Source of the DNA: Oerskovia turbata
GTDB taxonomy: Bacteria; Actinomycetota; Actinomycetes; Actinomycetales; Cellulomonadaceae
Assembly: GCF_000718325.1 (NCBI RefSeq)
Contig: NZ_JOFV01000005.1
Location: 186,001-250,000, forward strand
DNA: 64,000 nt
Reading direction: 5' to 3'
This document shows positions 25,255 to 34,302 of the stretch, piece after piece. The notes below the pieces were generated by a model. That model was not told the origin of the DNA. It did not search any database and saw only the letters and a program-made list of their open reading frames with translations. Numbering within the stretch: the stretch's first letter is position 1; every line of letters begins with the position of its first letter. Position numbers and translations under genes: made by a program.

Positions 25255-27996
25255 ATGGCGACACGCACAGAGATCAAGCGGGACGCCGTCGCGCGCGCAC
25301 AGGAGCTGCGCGCGGCAAGGCGAACCCGGCGCGCCGAGCTGAAGGCGATGGCGCCGCAGGAGCGCAGGGCGGCCAAGGCGGCCGACAAGCGTGCGGCCCG
25401 TGAGGCGAGGAAGACCGCGAAGGCGGAGCGCAAGGAGGCCCGCGCCGGGATGACCCGGGCCGAGCGCCGCGAGGACAAGCGCCGGGCGCGCATCGACCGC
25501 AAGGTCGAGCACCGGCCCCGCCGCGCCGTCGGATGGGGTGTCACGGCCGTCGCCGTGGTCGGGATTGGCGCCCTGGTCGCGCCGTTCGCGAGCTCGTTCG
25601 GGCGCCTCATGACGATCGAGTACGACTCGTCCACCGCCGCTGGCGTGGCCGCCCGCGAGAACGCTGCCCAGGTCTCGGAGGACATCTCCGACGAGGGCAT
25701 CGTCCTGCTGAAGAACCAGGACGACCTCCTGCCGCTGGCCGAGGACGCACTCAACGTGTTCAGCTTCGCGTCCTTCAACCTCATCCTCGGGGGCGGCGGA
25801 TCTGGCGGCAGCAACCAGTCGCAGGCCGTGACCTTCTACGACGCTCTCGCCGAGCAGGGCGTCTCGGTCAACCCCGATCTCAAGGCGACCATGGAGGAGG
25901 CCGGCGCCAAGACCAGCACGGGCGGCGGCAACGGTCTCGTGCAGATCGCGAGCTCGATGCTCAGGCCGGCCGAGGGCGAGCCCGCCCCGGACTACCTCAC
26001 CGACGACGTCATGGCCCAGGCCACGGAGTTCTCCGGCACCGCGCTGGTGGTCATCGGGAACGACGGCGTCGAGGGGTCGGACATGAGCCCCGAGCAGCTG
26101 CGCCTGACCGACGAGCAGCGCGAGCTGTTCGACGTCGTGACGGCCTCGTTCGACGACGTCGTGGTGGTCGTGAACTCGGGCAACCAGATGGAGCTCGGCT
26201 TCCTCGACGAGTACCCGCAGATCAAGTCAGCGGTGTGGATCGGCACGCCGGGCCCGCGCGGCGCGGTCTCGCTCGCCAAGGTCCTGACGGGCGACGTGAA
26301 CCCGTCCGGCCGCCTGACCGACACCTACGCCTACGACGTGACGAGCGCCCCGGCGATCGCCAACGTCGGCGACTTCGACTACGCCAACGTCAAGCGCTCC
26401 TACCTCGACTACGAAGAGAGCATCTACGTCGGCTACCGCTACTACGAGACGCGCTACGCGGGCGACGAGGCGGGCTATGCGCAGGCCGTCCAGTTCCCGT
26501 TCGGCCACGGCCTGAGCTACACCACGTTCGCGCACGAGGCCACGGCGCCGCGCGTCGAGGACGACACGATCAGCCTCGACGTCACCGTGACGAACACGGG
26601 CGCCGTCGCGGGCAGGGACGTCGTGCAGGTCTACTTCTCTGCCCCGTACACGCCGGGCGGCGTCGAGAAGTCCGCGATCGAGCTCGCGGGCTACGACAAG
26701 ACCGGGATTCTCCAGCCGGGCGAGTCCGAGACCGTGACCGTCACGTTCGACGTGCGCGACATGGCCTCCTGGGACACCGAGGGTCACGGCGCGTACCTGC
26801 TCGAGGCCGGGACCTACCAGGTCTCGGTGCGCACCGACGTCCACACCCCGGTCGCGCAGTTCGACCACGTGGTGGCCGAGGACGTCGTCTACGTCACGGA
26901 CGCCGACACGGGGGCCGAGCTCACCAACCGGTTCGACGACGTCGAGGGTGACCTGACGTACCTCTCGCGCTCCGACTGGGAGGGCACGTACCCGCAGGCA
27001 CCAGTGGCCGGGGCCACGGCCTCCGACGAGCTGCTCGCGCGCATGGACCCGCAGATCGAGCCCGCCGAGGGCCAGACGCCGACGTACGGCGCCGACAACG
27101 GCCTCGTCCTGGCCGACCTCGCGGGTCTCGACCACGACGACCCGCAGTGGGAGGAGTTCCTCGACCAGCTCACGCTCGACGAGCAGGTCGACCTCTTCGC
27201 CAAGGGCGCGTACCGCACGCACGCGGTCGACCGCCTGGGCATCCCCGCCATGGACCTGCTCGACGGGCCCGCCGGGCTGAACTCCCTGTTCAGCTCGCTC
27301 GATGCGGCTGCCTACCCGACCCAGATCGTCGTGGCCTCGACCTGGAACGACGACCTCGCCCGCGCGCTGGGCGAGTCCGTGGGGACCGAGGCGAACGCCT
27401 ACGGCATCGAGGGCTGGTACGCACCGGGCATGAACCTGCACCGCACGGCCCTGGGTGGGCGTGACTTCGAGTACTTCTCGGAGGACCCGCACCTGTCGGG
27501 CATGATGTCGGCCGCGATGGTCTCGGGCGCCGAGAGCAAGGGCGTGCTGACCTTCATGAAGCACTTCGTGCTCAACGAGCAGGAGGTCAACGCCCGCACG
27601 GGCGTGAACGTCTTCGTCGACGAGCAGGCGCTGCGCGAGCTGTACCTCAAGCCCTTCGAGATCACGGTCAAGGAGGCCGACCCGACCGGTGCCATGAGCT
27701 CGTTCATCAACATGGGCGGCGTGTGGGCCGGCGCCAACGAGCAGCTCCTGCAGGACGTGCTCCGCGGCGAGTGGGGCTTCGAGGGCGTCGTCTCGACCGA
27801 CGCGGTGCTCGGGGCCTGGATGGATCCCGGCCTCGCGGCCCGCTACGGCAACGACCTCATGCTCGCGATGCTCCCGGGCTCCGACAAGGCGACGAAGGCC
27901 GCGGTCGACGAGGACCCGGTGGGGGTCGGGAACGCCCTGCGTGACCGCGTCCACACGGTCCTGTACACGACGCTGCAGACGAACCTGTTCGACTGA
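25255..27996 (+). CDS. Membrane-anchored GH3 glycosidase with reversed domain order
   Basis: A 913-residue protein. Residues 1-90 are a highly charged Ala/Arg/Lys/Glu-rich, coiled-coil-like cytoplasmic region. One membrane helix follows (about 92-113), so the rest is outside the cell. The GH3 domains come in swapped order: the alpha/beta sandwich first (from about 140, SDEGIVLLKNQDDLLPL), then the fibronectin III-like domain (PFGHGLSYTTF near residue 420), and the catalytic barrel last (about 640-905), with DLLDGPAGL, FMKHFVLNEQE and putative nucleophile D849 in VVSTDAV. Such permuted GH3 enzymes are known in some bacteria. It is co-transcribed with the cytoplasmic GH3 gene 6 nt upstream. Substrate unknown. 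Confidence 0.9.
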   Translation: MATRTEIKRDAVARAQELRAARRTRRAELKAMAPQERRAAKAADKRAAREARKTAKAERKEARAGMTRAERREDKRRARIDRKVEHRPRRAVGWGVTAVAVVGIGALVAPFASSFGRLMTIEYDSSTAAGVAARENAAQVSEDISDEGIVLLKNQDDLLPLAEDALNVFSFASFNLILGGGGSGGSNQSQAVTFYDALAEQGVSVNPDLKATMEEAGAKTSTGGGNGLVQIASSMLRPAEGEPAPDYLTDDVMAQATEFSGTALVVIGNDGVEGSDMSPEQLRLTDEQRELFDVVTASFDDVVVVVNSGNQMELGFLDEYPQIKSAVWIGTPGPRGAVSLAKVLTGDVNPSGRLTDTYAYDVTSAPAIANVGDFDYANVKRSYLDYEESIYVGYRYYETRYAGDEAGYAQAVQFPFGHGLSYTTFAHEATAPRVEDDTISLDVTVTNTGAVAGRDVVQVYFSAPYTPGGVEKSAIELAGYDKTGILQPGESETVTVTFDVRDMASWDTEGHGAYLLEAGTYQVSVRTDVHTPVAQFDHVVAEDVVYVTDADTGAELTNRFDDVEGDLTYLSRSDWEGTYPQAPVAGATASDELLARMDPQIEPAEGQTPTYGADNGLVLADLAGLDHDDPQWEEFLDQLTLDEQVDLFAKGAYRTHAVDRLGIPAMDLLDGPAGLNSLFSSLDAAAYPTQIVVASTWNDDLARALGESVGTEANAYGIEGWYAPGMNLHRTALGGRDFEYFSEDPHLSGMMSAAMVSGAESKGVLTFMKHFVLNEQEVNARTGVNVFVDEQALRELYLKPFEITVKEADPTGAMSSFINMGGVWAGANEQLLQDVLRGEWGFEGVVSTDAVLGAWMDPGLAARYGNDLMLAMLPGSDKATKAAVDEDPVGVGNALRDRVHTVLYTTLQTNLFD

Positions 27997-28018
27997 CCTC
28001 GGGCATCCGACACCGCGA

Positions 28019-28086
28019 CGAGATAGAGGGTTGCCGTCGAGACAGAGGGCCTGGCACCTCTACCTCGACGGCAACCCTCTATCTCG
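28019..28086. repeat. 30-bp inverted repeat (copy 2 of the repeat family)
   Basis: Arms 28019-28048 and 28057-28086 match at 28 of 30 positions around an 8-nt loop. Arm sequence resembles copy 1 at 4661-4718: AGAGGG twice, 19 nt apart, with GTCGAG between. It follows the second GH3 gene by 22 nt and could end its transcript, with the add gene starting 89 nt later. Confidence 0.88.
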
Positions 28087-28175
28087 CGGACCGGACGCGG
28101 ACCGGGACCCGGGACCACGGACCTCCACAGCCCGCAAGGCATGATGGGAGGACGACCCCCACACGAAGGAGAACC

Positions 28176-29213
28176 ATGCCTCTGCCCCTCCAGCCCACCC
28201 TGGACTTCGTCACCGGGCTGCCCAAGGCCGAGCTCCACCTGCACCTCGAGGGCACCCTCGAGCCGGACCTCAAGCTGCGCCTCGCCGAGCGCAACGGCAT
28301 CGACATCGGCCAGACCACGGTCGAGGAGGTGCAGGCGACGTACAGGTTCACGGACCTCACGAGCTTCCTCGCGGTGTACTACCCGGCCATGGACGTCCTG
28401 CAGACCGAGGACGACTTCTTCGAGCTCGCCCACGCGTACCTCCTGCGCGCGGCCGCGAACGGCGTCAAGCACGCCGAGATGTTCTTCGACCCCCAGGCGC
28501 ACACCGCGCGCGGTGTCCCGTTCGAGGCCGTCGTCAAGGGCTACCACCGGGCCGCGGCCGCCGCGGCCGACTTCGGCGTCGACGCCGACCTGATCATGTG
28601 CTTCCTGCGCGACCTCTCGGCCGAGAGCGCCGCGGAGACGCTCGAGGCCTCGGTGCCGTTCAAGGACCTGATCCTGGGCGTGGGCCTCGACTCCGACGAG
28701 CGTGGCAACCCGCCCGAGAAGTTCACCGCGGTCTTCGCCCGGGCCCGCGAGCTCGGCTACCGCCTGACGATGCACTGCGACATCGACCAGGTCGGCAGCA
28801 TCGACAACATCCGCACCGTGCTGGAGACCATCGAGGTCGACCGCATCGACCACGGCACCAACATCGTCGAGGACCCCGCGCTCGTGGCCGAGGTCAAGGC
28901 CCGCGGCATCGGCCTGACGAGCTGCCCCGTGTCGAACAGCTTCGTGACGGACGACATGAAGGCCGTCGAGGTCGCCCAGCTCCTGCGCGACGGCGTCAAG
29001 ATCACCATCAACTCCGACGACCCGGCCTACTTCGGCGGATACGTGGCCGACAACTACGCCGCGGTCGCGGCCAAGGCAGGCCTCACGTCCGAGGAGGTCG
29101 TGACGCTCGCGAAGAACTCGTTCGAGGCGTCGTGGATCGACGCGGAGCGTCGCGCGGCGTACCTCGACGAGATCGACCGCTACGTCGAGCAGTACGAGTC
29201 CGCCCGGGCGTAG
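28176..29213 (+). CDS. add: Adenosine/adenine deaminase-like amidohydrolase
   Basis: A 345-residue purine deaminase of the metal-dependent amidohydrolase superfamily. Metal ligands are visible in LHLHLEG (about residue 21), the His of TMHCDIDQ and the Asp of NSDDPAYFGGY; IDHGTN is also present. In classical adenosine deaminases the catalytic Glu is in HAGE. Here that segment reads HCDIDQ, so the substrate may be adenine or a modified purine rather than adenosine. The ATG has an AAGGAG ribosome site. Monocistronic, followed by a hairpin at 29224-29278. Confidence 0.85.
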   Translation: MPLPLQPTLDFVTGLPKAELHLHLEGTLEPDLKLRLAERNGIDIGQTTVEEVQATYRFTDLTSFLAVYYPAMDVLQTEDDFFELAHAYLLRAAANGVKHAEMFFDPQAHTARGVPFEAVVKGYHRAAAAAADFGVDADLIMCFLRDLSAESAAETLEASVPFKDLILGVGLDSDERGNPPEKFTAVFARARELGYRLTMHCDIDQVGSIDNIRTVLETIEVDRIDHGTNIVEDPALVAEVKARGIGLTSCPVSNSFVTDDMKAVEVAQLLRDGVKITINSDDPAYFGGYVADNYAAVAAKAGLTSEEVVTLAKNSFEASWIDAERRAAYLDEIDRYVEQYESARA

Positions 29214-29223
29214 CACGTGCCAG

Positions 29224-29278
29224 GTGCCCGACGGCGGAGCGCACGTCGTGCGGGAGGCGAGCCTCCGTCGTCGGGCAC
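29224..29278 (+). terminator. Hairpin terminator after add
   Basis: A 15-bp stem (29224-29238 with 29264-29278, one G-U pair) encloses a 25-nt loop that can form a further small hairpin. It starts 11 nt after the add stop. Confidence 0.65.
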
Positions 29279-29431
29279 GCGCTGGTGGGTGAATAATCGT
29301 CTGATGCCCTGCGTTGGGGAACGGGGGAGTGCGGCACCGCGAGCGGCGTCGCACGACGGCACGGGCGTGCAGCCCGTGCCGACGCAGGACCATCCGGACG
29401 ATCCTCGAGAGAGCTAGGCGACCACGACCAC

Positions 29432-30748
29432 ATGAACGATCTGCTGTACGTCAACGGCGGCACTCCGCTCAACGGGACCATCACCGTGCGGGGGGCGAAG
29501 AACTTCGTCTCCAAGGCGATGGTGGCCTCCTTGCTCGGCGAGGGGCCGAGCGTGCTGCGGAACGTGCCGCAGATCCGCGACGTCGGCGTCGTGACGGGAC
29601 TGCTCGAGCTGCACGGCGTCAAGGTCGTCGCGGACGAGGCCGGGGGTGTCCTGCACCTCGACCCGACCGACGTCGAGTCGGCGCACGTCGCGGACATCGA
29701 CGCGCACGCCGGGTCGAGCCGCATCCCGATCCTCTTCTGCGGCCCGCTCCTGCACCGCCTGGGCGAGGCGTTCATCCCGGACCTGGGCGGCTGCCGCATC
29801 GGCGACCGGCCCATCAACTACCACCTGGACATCCTGCGCCAGTTCGGCGCCGTGGTGGACAAGCGCGAGCAGGGCATCCACATCCGTGCGCCGCGCCGCC
29901 TCCAGGGCACCAAGATCTCCCTGCCCTACCCGAGCGTGGGCGCGACCGAGCAGCTCCTGCTCACGGCCGTGCGCGCCGAGGGCATCACCGAGCTGTCGGG
30001 CGCCGCGATCGAGCCCGAGATCATGGACCTCATCGCCGTCCTGCAGAAGATGGGCGCGATCATCTCGGTCGACACCGACCGCGTGATCCGCATCGAGGGC
30101 GTCGACAAGCTCATGGGCTATCAGCACACGGCCCTCGGCGACCGCATCGAGGCGGCGTCCTGGGGCTCGGCGGCCCTCGCGACGGGCGGCGACATCACCG
30201 TCAAGGGCGCGACGCAGCCCGAGATGATGACGTTCCTCAACACGTTCCGGAAGGTCGGCGGCGAGTTCGAGGTCCAGGAGGACGGCATCCGGTTCTACCA
30301 CCCGGGCGGCGACCTCAACGCGATCGTGCTCGAGACCGCGGTGCACCCCGGCTTCATGACGGACTGGCAGCAGCCGCTCGTCGTCGCGCTCACGCAGGCC
30401 AAGGGCCTGTCGATCGTCCACGAGACGGTCTACGAGAACCGGTTCGGCTTCACCGACGCGCTGCGCGGCATGGGCGCGACCATCCAGGTCTACAAGGAGT
30501 GCCTGGGCGGCCTGCCGTGCCGGTTCGGTCAGCGCAACTTCCACCACTCGGCCGTCATCTCCGGCCCGACGCCGCTGTCCGCGGCCGACATCGAGGTCCC
30601 GGACCTGCGCGGCGGGTTCAGCCACCTCATCGCGGCGCTCACGGCCAAGGGCACCTCGACCGTGCGGGGGATCGGCCTGATCGACCGCGGGTACGAGTAC
30701 TTCCAGGACAAGCTCGAGGCACTGGGCGCTGACGTCAGCCGGGGCTGA
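29432..30748 (+). CDS. murA: UDP-N-acetylglucosamine 1-carboxyvinyltransferase
   Basis: A 438-residue enzyme catalysing the first committed step of peptidoglycan synthesis, transfer of enolpyruvate from PEP to UDP-GlcNAc. The Lys-Asn pair of RGAKNF is near residue 21, and the PEP-loop cysteine is C121 in LGGCRIGDRP. That Cys is the fosfomycin target; mycobacteria carry Asp here and resist the drug, so this enzyme is of the sensitive type. Two EPSP-synthase-like domains are complete. No good ribosome site precedes the ATG; a 37-codon ORF (29304-29417) ends 14 nt before it. A backbone gene, normally close to leuD. Confidence 0.96.
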   Translation: MNDLLYVNGGTPLNGTITVRGAKNFVSKAMVASLLGEGPSVLRNVPQIRDVGVVTGLLELHGVKVVADEAGGVLHLDPTDVESAHVADIDAHAGSSRIPILFCGPLLHRLGEAFIPDLGGCRIGDRPINYHLDILRQFGAVVDKREQGIHIRAPRRLQGTKISLPYPSVGATEQLLLTAVRAEGITELSGAAIEPEIMDLIAVLQKMGAIISVDTDRVIRIEGVDKLMGYQHTALGDRIEAASWGSAALATGGDITVKGATQPEMMTFLNTFRKVGGEFEVQEDGIRFYHPGGDLNAIVLETAVHPGFMTDWQQPLVVALTQAKGLSIVHETVYENRFGFTDALRGMGATIQVYKECLGGLPCRFGQRNFHHSAVISGPTPLSAADIEVPDLRGGFSHLIAALTAKGTSTVRGIGLIDRGYEYFQDKLEALGADVSRG

Positions 30749-30926
30749 CCCCGGCGAGCACGCCGTCTCGCGGCGCCGGTGGCTCCCGACGGGGTGACAC
30801 CGGCGCCACCTCGGCGGCCACCGTCGCGCAGGCGTGACAAACCTCACGAGCGGGGGATGACGAACCCGACGGAACGCGTGACGGGGTGCACTGCCGGACG
30901 GCCCTGGCCGCCAGCAGGCTGGAGGC

Positions 30927-32018
30927 ATGGACAACGACATCACCGGCAGGACCACGGGTCCGGGCCGCGCACGTCAGGGCGACGCCCACCGTGAGACCCA
31001 CCTGGAGACCCATCGGGAGACCCACCGAGACACCCCGGACGACCTCGTCATCGACGTGCGCGGCCTGCGCCGCAGGTACGCGAGCAGCTCACGCGGCGCG
31101 AAGGGCTTCGAGGCCGTCGCGGGGGTGGACCTCCAGGTCCGGCGTGGCGAGCTCTTCGCGCTCCTCGGGACCAACGGCGCGGGCAAGACGTCGCTCCTCG
31201 AGGTCGTCGAGGGGCTGGCCCGCCCCACGGGCGGGACGGTCGAGGTGTTCGGCAAGGACCCCTACCGCCGGCGCGCCCAGGTCCGCCCCCGCATCGGGAT
31301 CATGCTGCAGGAGGCGGGCTTCCCGTCCGACCTGACGGCGATCGAGACCGCGCGCATGTGGGCAGGCACCCTCACCGCGCCGCGCCCTGTCGAGGAGGCC
31401 CTCGACCTGGTCGCGCTGCGCGGCCGCGCCGACGTCACGGTGAGCTCGCTCTCAGGCGGTGAGCGACGACGTCTGGACCTCGCACTGGCGCTCCTCGGGC
31501 GCCCCGAGGTCCTGTTCCTCGACGAGCCGACCACGGGGCTCGACCCCGAGAGCCGCCGCTCGGCGTGGGACCTCGTGCGCGGGCTTCTCGACGACGGCAC
31601 GACCGTCGTCCTCACGACCCACTACCTCGAGGAGGCCGAGCGCCTCGCCGACCGCCTCGCGATCATGCACGGCGGCCGGATCGTGCAGGAGGGCACGGTC
31701 GCGGACATCGTCGAGGCCGAGCCCTCGTTCGTCCACCTCGACGAGGAGAGCGTGCGACCCCACCTGACCGACCTGCCGCTGCTGCCCGGGGAGACGCTCA
31801 CCCGCGTCGAGGGTGGCACCGTGGCGATCGCGACGCGCGACCTCCAGCGCACCCTTGCCGTGCTGCTCGCCTGGGCGACCGACCGCGACGTGACCTTCGG
31901 CCGCATCGAGGCCCGCCCGGCGTCCCTCGAGCAGGCCTTCCTCGCCATCGCGGACGGGCCGGGCGCAGCCCGCACCGCGTTCGCGTCCACCACCGACCCG
32001 ACGGAGCGTGCCGCATGA
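30927..32018 (+). CDS. ABC transporter ATP-binding protein
   Basis: A 363-residue ATPase of a drug/lipid-type exporter (DrrA-like). Walker A is LLGTNGAGKTS (about residue 83), the signature LSGGERRRLDLA, Walker B VLFLDEPTTGLD and the switch His in TTHYLEEAE. The N-terminal 35 residues contain a (H)RETH/LETH tandem peptide encoded by a 12-bp DNA repeat (about 30990-31033). CAGGCT (30915-30920) ends 6 nt before the ATG; GGAGG is also there. It overlaps the permease by ATGA and heads a four-gene export and signalling operon. Confidence 0.93.
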   Translation: MDNDITGRTTGPGRARQGDAHRETHLETHRETHRDTPDDLVIDVRGLRRRYASSSRGAKGFEAVAGVDLQVRRGELFALLGTNGAGKTSLLEVVEGLARPTGGTVEVFGKDPYRRRAQVRPRIGIMLQEAGFPSDLTAIETARMWAGTLTAPRPVEEALDLVALRGRADVTVSSLSGGERRRLDLALALLGRPEVLFLDEPTTGLDPESRRSAWDLVRGLLDDGTTVVLTTHYLEEAERLADRLAIMHGGRIVQEGTVADIVEAEPSFVHLDEESVRPHLTDLPLLPGETLTRVEGGTVAIATRDLQRTLAVLLAWATDRDVTFGRIEARPASLEQAFLAIADGPGAARTAFASTTDPTERAA

Positions 32019-32887
32019 CCACCCTCGCCCCCACCTCGACCCGGACCCCGGGTGCCCCTGCCGCGACCCGCACCGCGAGCGGGGTCGTCAGCTCGCTTCG
32101 CCGCATCGGCTCGCTCGTGCGCGCCGAGTCCCTGCTCCTCGTGCGCAACCGCACGGCCCTGTTCAACGGGGTGCTGCTCGCGCCCGCGATGGTCGCCTTC
32201 CTGCACTTCTCGGGCGCTTTCGGTGCCTTCGTGGGGGACGACGCCGGAGCGTCGACGATCGGTGCGTTCGCGCTCACGAGCCTCATCTGCTTCGCCCTCA
32301 TGTTCGTCGTCTACTACAACCTGGCCAGCGCCTACGTGGCCCGCCGCGAGGAGCTCGTGCTCAAGCGCCTGCGGACCGGTCAGTGCTCCGACGGCGAGAT
32401 CCTGGCGGGGGCCGCGACGCCCGCCGTCGTCACGATGCTCGGTCAGCTCGTCCTCGGCGGGGCGGCGATCGCGCTGTGGATCGGGCTCGACGCCCCGGCG
32501 AACGTCCTGCTGCTGCTCGTCGCGGTCCTCGCCGGGGCGTTCGTCTTCACGGCGCTCGCCGCCGCGAGCACGGCCTTCACGCGCACGGTCGAGACCGCCC
32601 AGCTCTCGACGCTGCCCGTCATGGCTCTCGCGCTGCTCCTGTCGGGGACCACCCTCCCGCTCACGATGCTCCCGGAGCGCGTCCAGGTGCTCGCCGAGCT
32701 CACGCCCCTGCACCCGGTCGCCGAGCTCCTGACGATCGGGCTCACGGGTCTGGGGCCCGACGGCGTCGCGGTGGGCTTCGGGGAGACGTTCGCCCTGGCA
32801 GCGGCGCCCCTCGCGGTCCTGGCCGGCTGGTGCGTGCTGGGCGCGTGGCTCGCGACCCGGTACATGCGGTGGGAGCCGCGCCGGTGA
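32015..32887 (+). CDS. ABC transporter permease
   Basis: A 290-residue ABC-2 type permease with about six membrane helices (first near residues 50-70). It starts at ATG 32015, overlapping the ATPase stop by 4 nt, and forms a half transporter that would dimerise with two ATPase subunits. The charged loop SAYVARREELVLKRLRTGQ is typical of DrrB/LinN-type permeases. Probably exports a hydrophobic compound or antimicrobial, controlled by the following two-component pair (inference from context). Confidence 0.9.
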   Translation: MTTLAPTSTRTPGAPAATRTASGVVSSLRRIGSLVRAESLLLVRNRTALFNGVLLAPAMVAFLHFSGAFGAFVGDDAGASTIGAFALTSLICFALMFVVYYNLASAYVARREELVLKRLRTGQCSDGEILAGAATPAVVTMLGQLVLGGAAIALWIGLDAPANVLLLLVAVLAGAFVFTALAAASTAFTRTVETAQLSTLPVMALALLLSGTTLPLTMLPERVQVLAELTPLHPVAELLTIGLTGLGPDGVAVGFGETFALAAAPLAVLAGWCVLGAWLATRYMRWEPRR

Positions 32888-32955
32888 CGACCGGCCCCCT
32901 GGCGGGTGTACCCGGTGCGCACGCGTCGTCGTCGTCGCATGACAGGCTGGTCCTC

Positions 32956-34302
32956 GTGAGCCGGAACCCCCTCGTCGGCGCGTGGTCGCGTCGCTCCAAC
33001 CCCGAACGGTTCGACACCTACACGCGCTGGTCGTTGTACGTGATCTCGACGTTCGAGCTGTACGTGGTGCTCTGGATCGTCGGCGAGACCCCCACGGGGC
33101 ACCCCGCGCTGCTCGCCCCGCTGGTCGCGCTGAGCGTCGCGCACACCGTGTCCTGCGTCGTCGTGATCAGGTGCGGGATCACCCGGTTCCTCGGAGGACC
33201 GCCCCCGCCCCGGTGGGTGCTCGGCAGCATGGGTGCCCTGGCCGTCGCGACGTGCGTGGTCGGTGTCGGCGCCTACCCCGAGGGGGACGGGGCGATGTTC
33301 ATGGGGAACACCCCTGTCCTGGTCGTGACCGCGGCGCTCGGGTTCTCCGTCGCCGCGTGCGCACCGCTCCTGACCTTCCGGTGGCTCGCGCTGGGGGCGC
33401 TCGGTGTCTCGGCGGTCTCGGCGGTCGTCGCCTGGCTCGTCGCCCCCGTCCGCGACGAGACGGCCACGGGCATGGCGGTCGGCCAGGGGATCGCCGTCGC
33501 GATCATGTGCGTCGGTGTGTTCGCGTCCTACCGTGTCTCGGTCTGGATGCTGGGGATCGTGTGGGAGCAGGAGCGCAACCGTGTCCTGCACGCCCGCCTG
33601 GCCGTCGCCGAGGAGCGGCTGCGCTTCTCGCGAGACCTGCACGACGTGTTCGGTCGCACGCTCTCGGTCGTGGCCGTCAAGAGCGAGCTGGCCGCCGAGC
33701 TCGCGGCACGCGGTCGCCCGGGGGCGGCCGAGCAGATGCTCGAGGTGCGCCAGATCGCGCAGGACTCGCTGCGCGAGGTGCGGGCCGTGGTCGCCGGGTA
33801 CCGGGCCACGGACCTGCCGGCCGAGCTCAGCGGGGCCCGCTCGGTCCTGCGGTCGGCCGACATCGAGACCACGATCGAGTCCTGCGGCGACGAGCAGGAG
33901 GCTGCGCTGCCCCTGGCGACGCAGGAGGCGCTCGCCTGGGTCGTGCGCGAGGCCGTGACGAACGTGGTCCGGCACTCGGACGCCGCACGGTGCGAGATCA
34001 TGCTGCGCGTCGAGCGTGGTGAGGCGGTGCTGACCGTCACGAACGACGGCGTCCCCGACCTCGACCGGACCACGACCAGCCCGGGGAGCCCCAGCGGGTC
34101 CGGCCTGATCGGCCTGGGTGAGCGGCTCGCCGAGACCGGGGGGCGCCTCGAGACCCATCTCCGGCCGCCCGTCTTCCGCCTCACGGCCAGCGTCCCGCTC
34201 CCGGCCCCCACCATGGGTAGCCTCGTCCCGCGCATGCCGCGCGGCCCCCGGGGCCGTGGTGCCGGCGCCCCCAGCCCTGCCGAGGAAGGCACCACCGCGT
34301 GA
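32956..34302 (+). CDS. Sensor histidine kinase (HisKA_3, DesK/NarL type)
   Basis: A 448-residue membrane sensor. About six helices occupy residues 25-205. The dimerisation/phosphoacceptor domain follows, with H229 in RDLHDVFGRTLS, then an HATPase domain (REAVTNVVRHS, N box) and a glycine box (GSGLIGLGERL). A Pro/Arg/Gly-rich tail ends the protein. GTG 32956 is preferred because CAGGCT at 32943-32948 ends 7 nt before it, very like the lpd promoter. An upstream GTG at 32884 overlapping the permease stop would add 24 low-complexity residues and cannot be excluded. It overlaps the regulator gene by GTGA. Confidence 0.87.
   Translation: MSRNPLVGAWSRRSNPERFDTYTRWSLYVISTFELYVVLWIVGETPTGHPALLAPLVALSVAHTVSCVVVIRCGITRFLGGPPPPRWVLGSMGALAVATCVVGVGAYPEGDGAMFMGNTPVLVVTAALGFSVAACAPLLTFRWLALGALGVSAVSAVVAWLVAPVRDETATGMAVGQGIAVAIMCVGVFASYRVSVWMLGIVWEQERNRVLHARLAVAEERLRFSRDLHDVFGRTLSVVAVKSELAAELAARGRPGAAEQMLEVRQIAQDSLREVRAVVAGYRATDLPAELSGARSVLRSADIETTIESCGDEQEAALPLATQEALAWVVREAVTNVVRHSDAARCEIMLRVERGEAVLTVTNDGVPDLDRTTTSPGSPSGSGLIGLGERLAETGGRLETHLRPPVFRLTASVPLPAPTMGSLVPRMPRGPRGRGAGAPSPAEEGTTA

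Noticed and set aside
26941..26955. Another unit of the 22-bp array inside the second GH3 gene
   Set aside because: A single GAGGGTGAC match with no neighbours at 22 bp; expected by chance in Glu/Gly/Asp codons.
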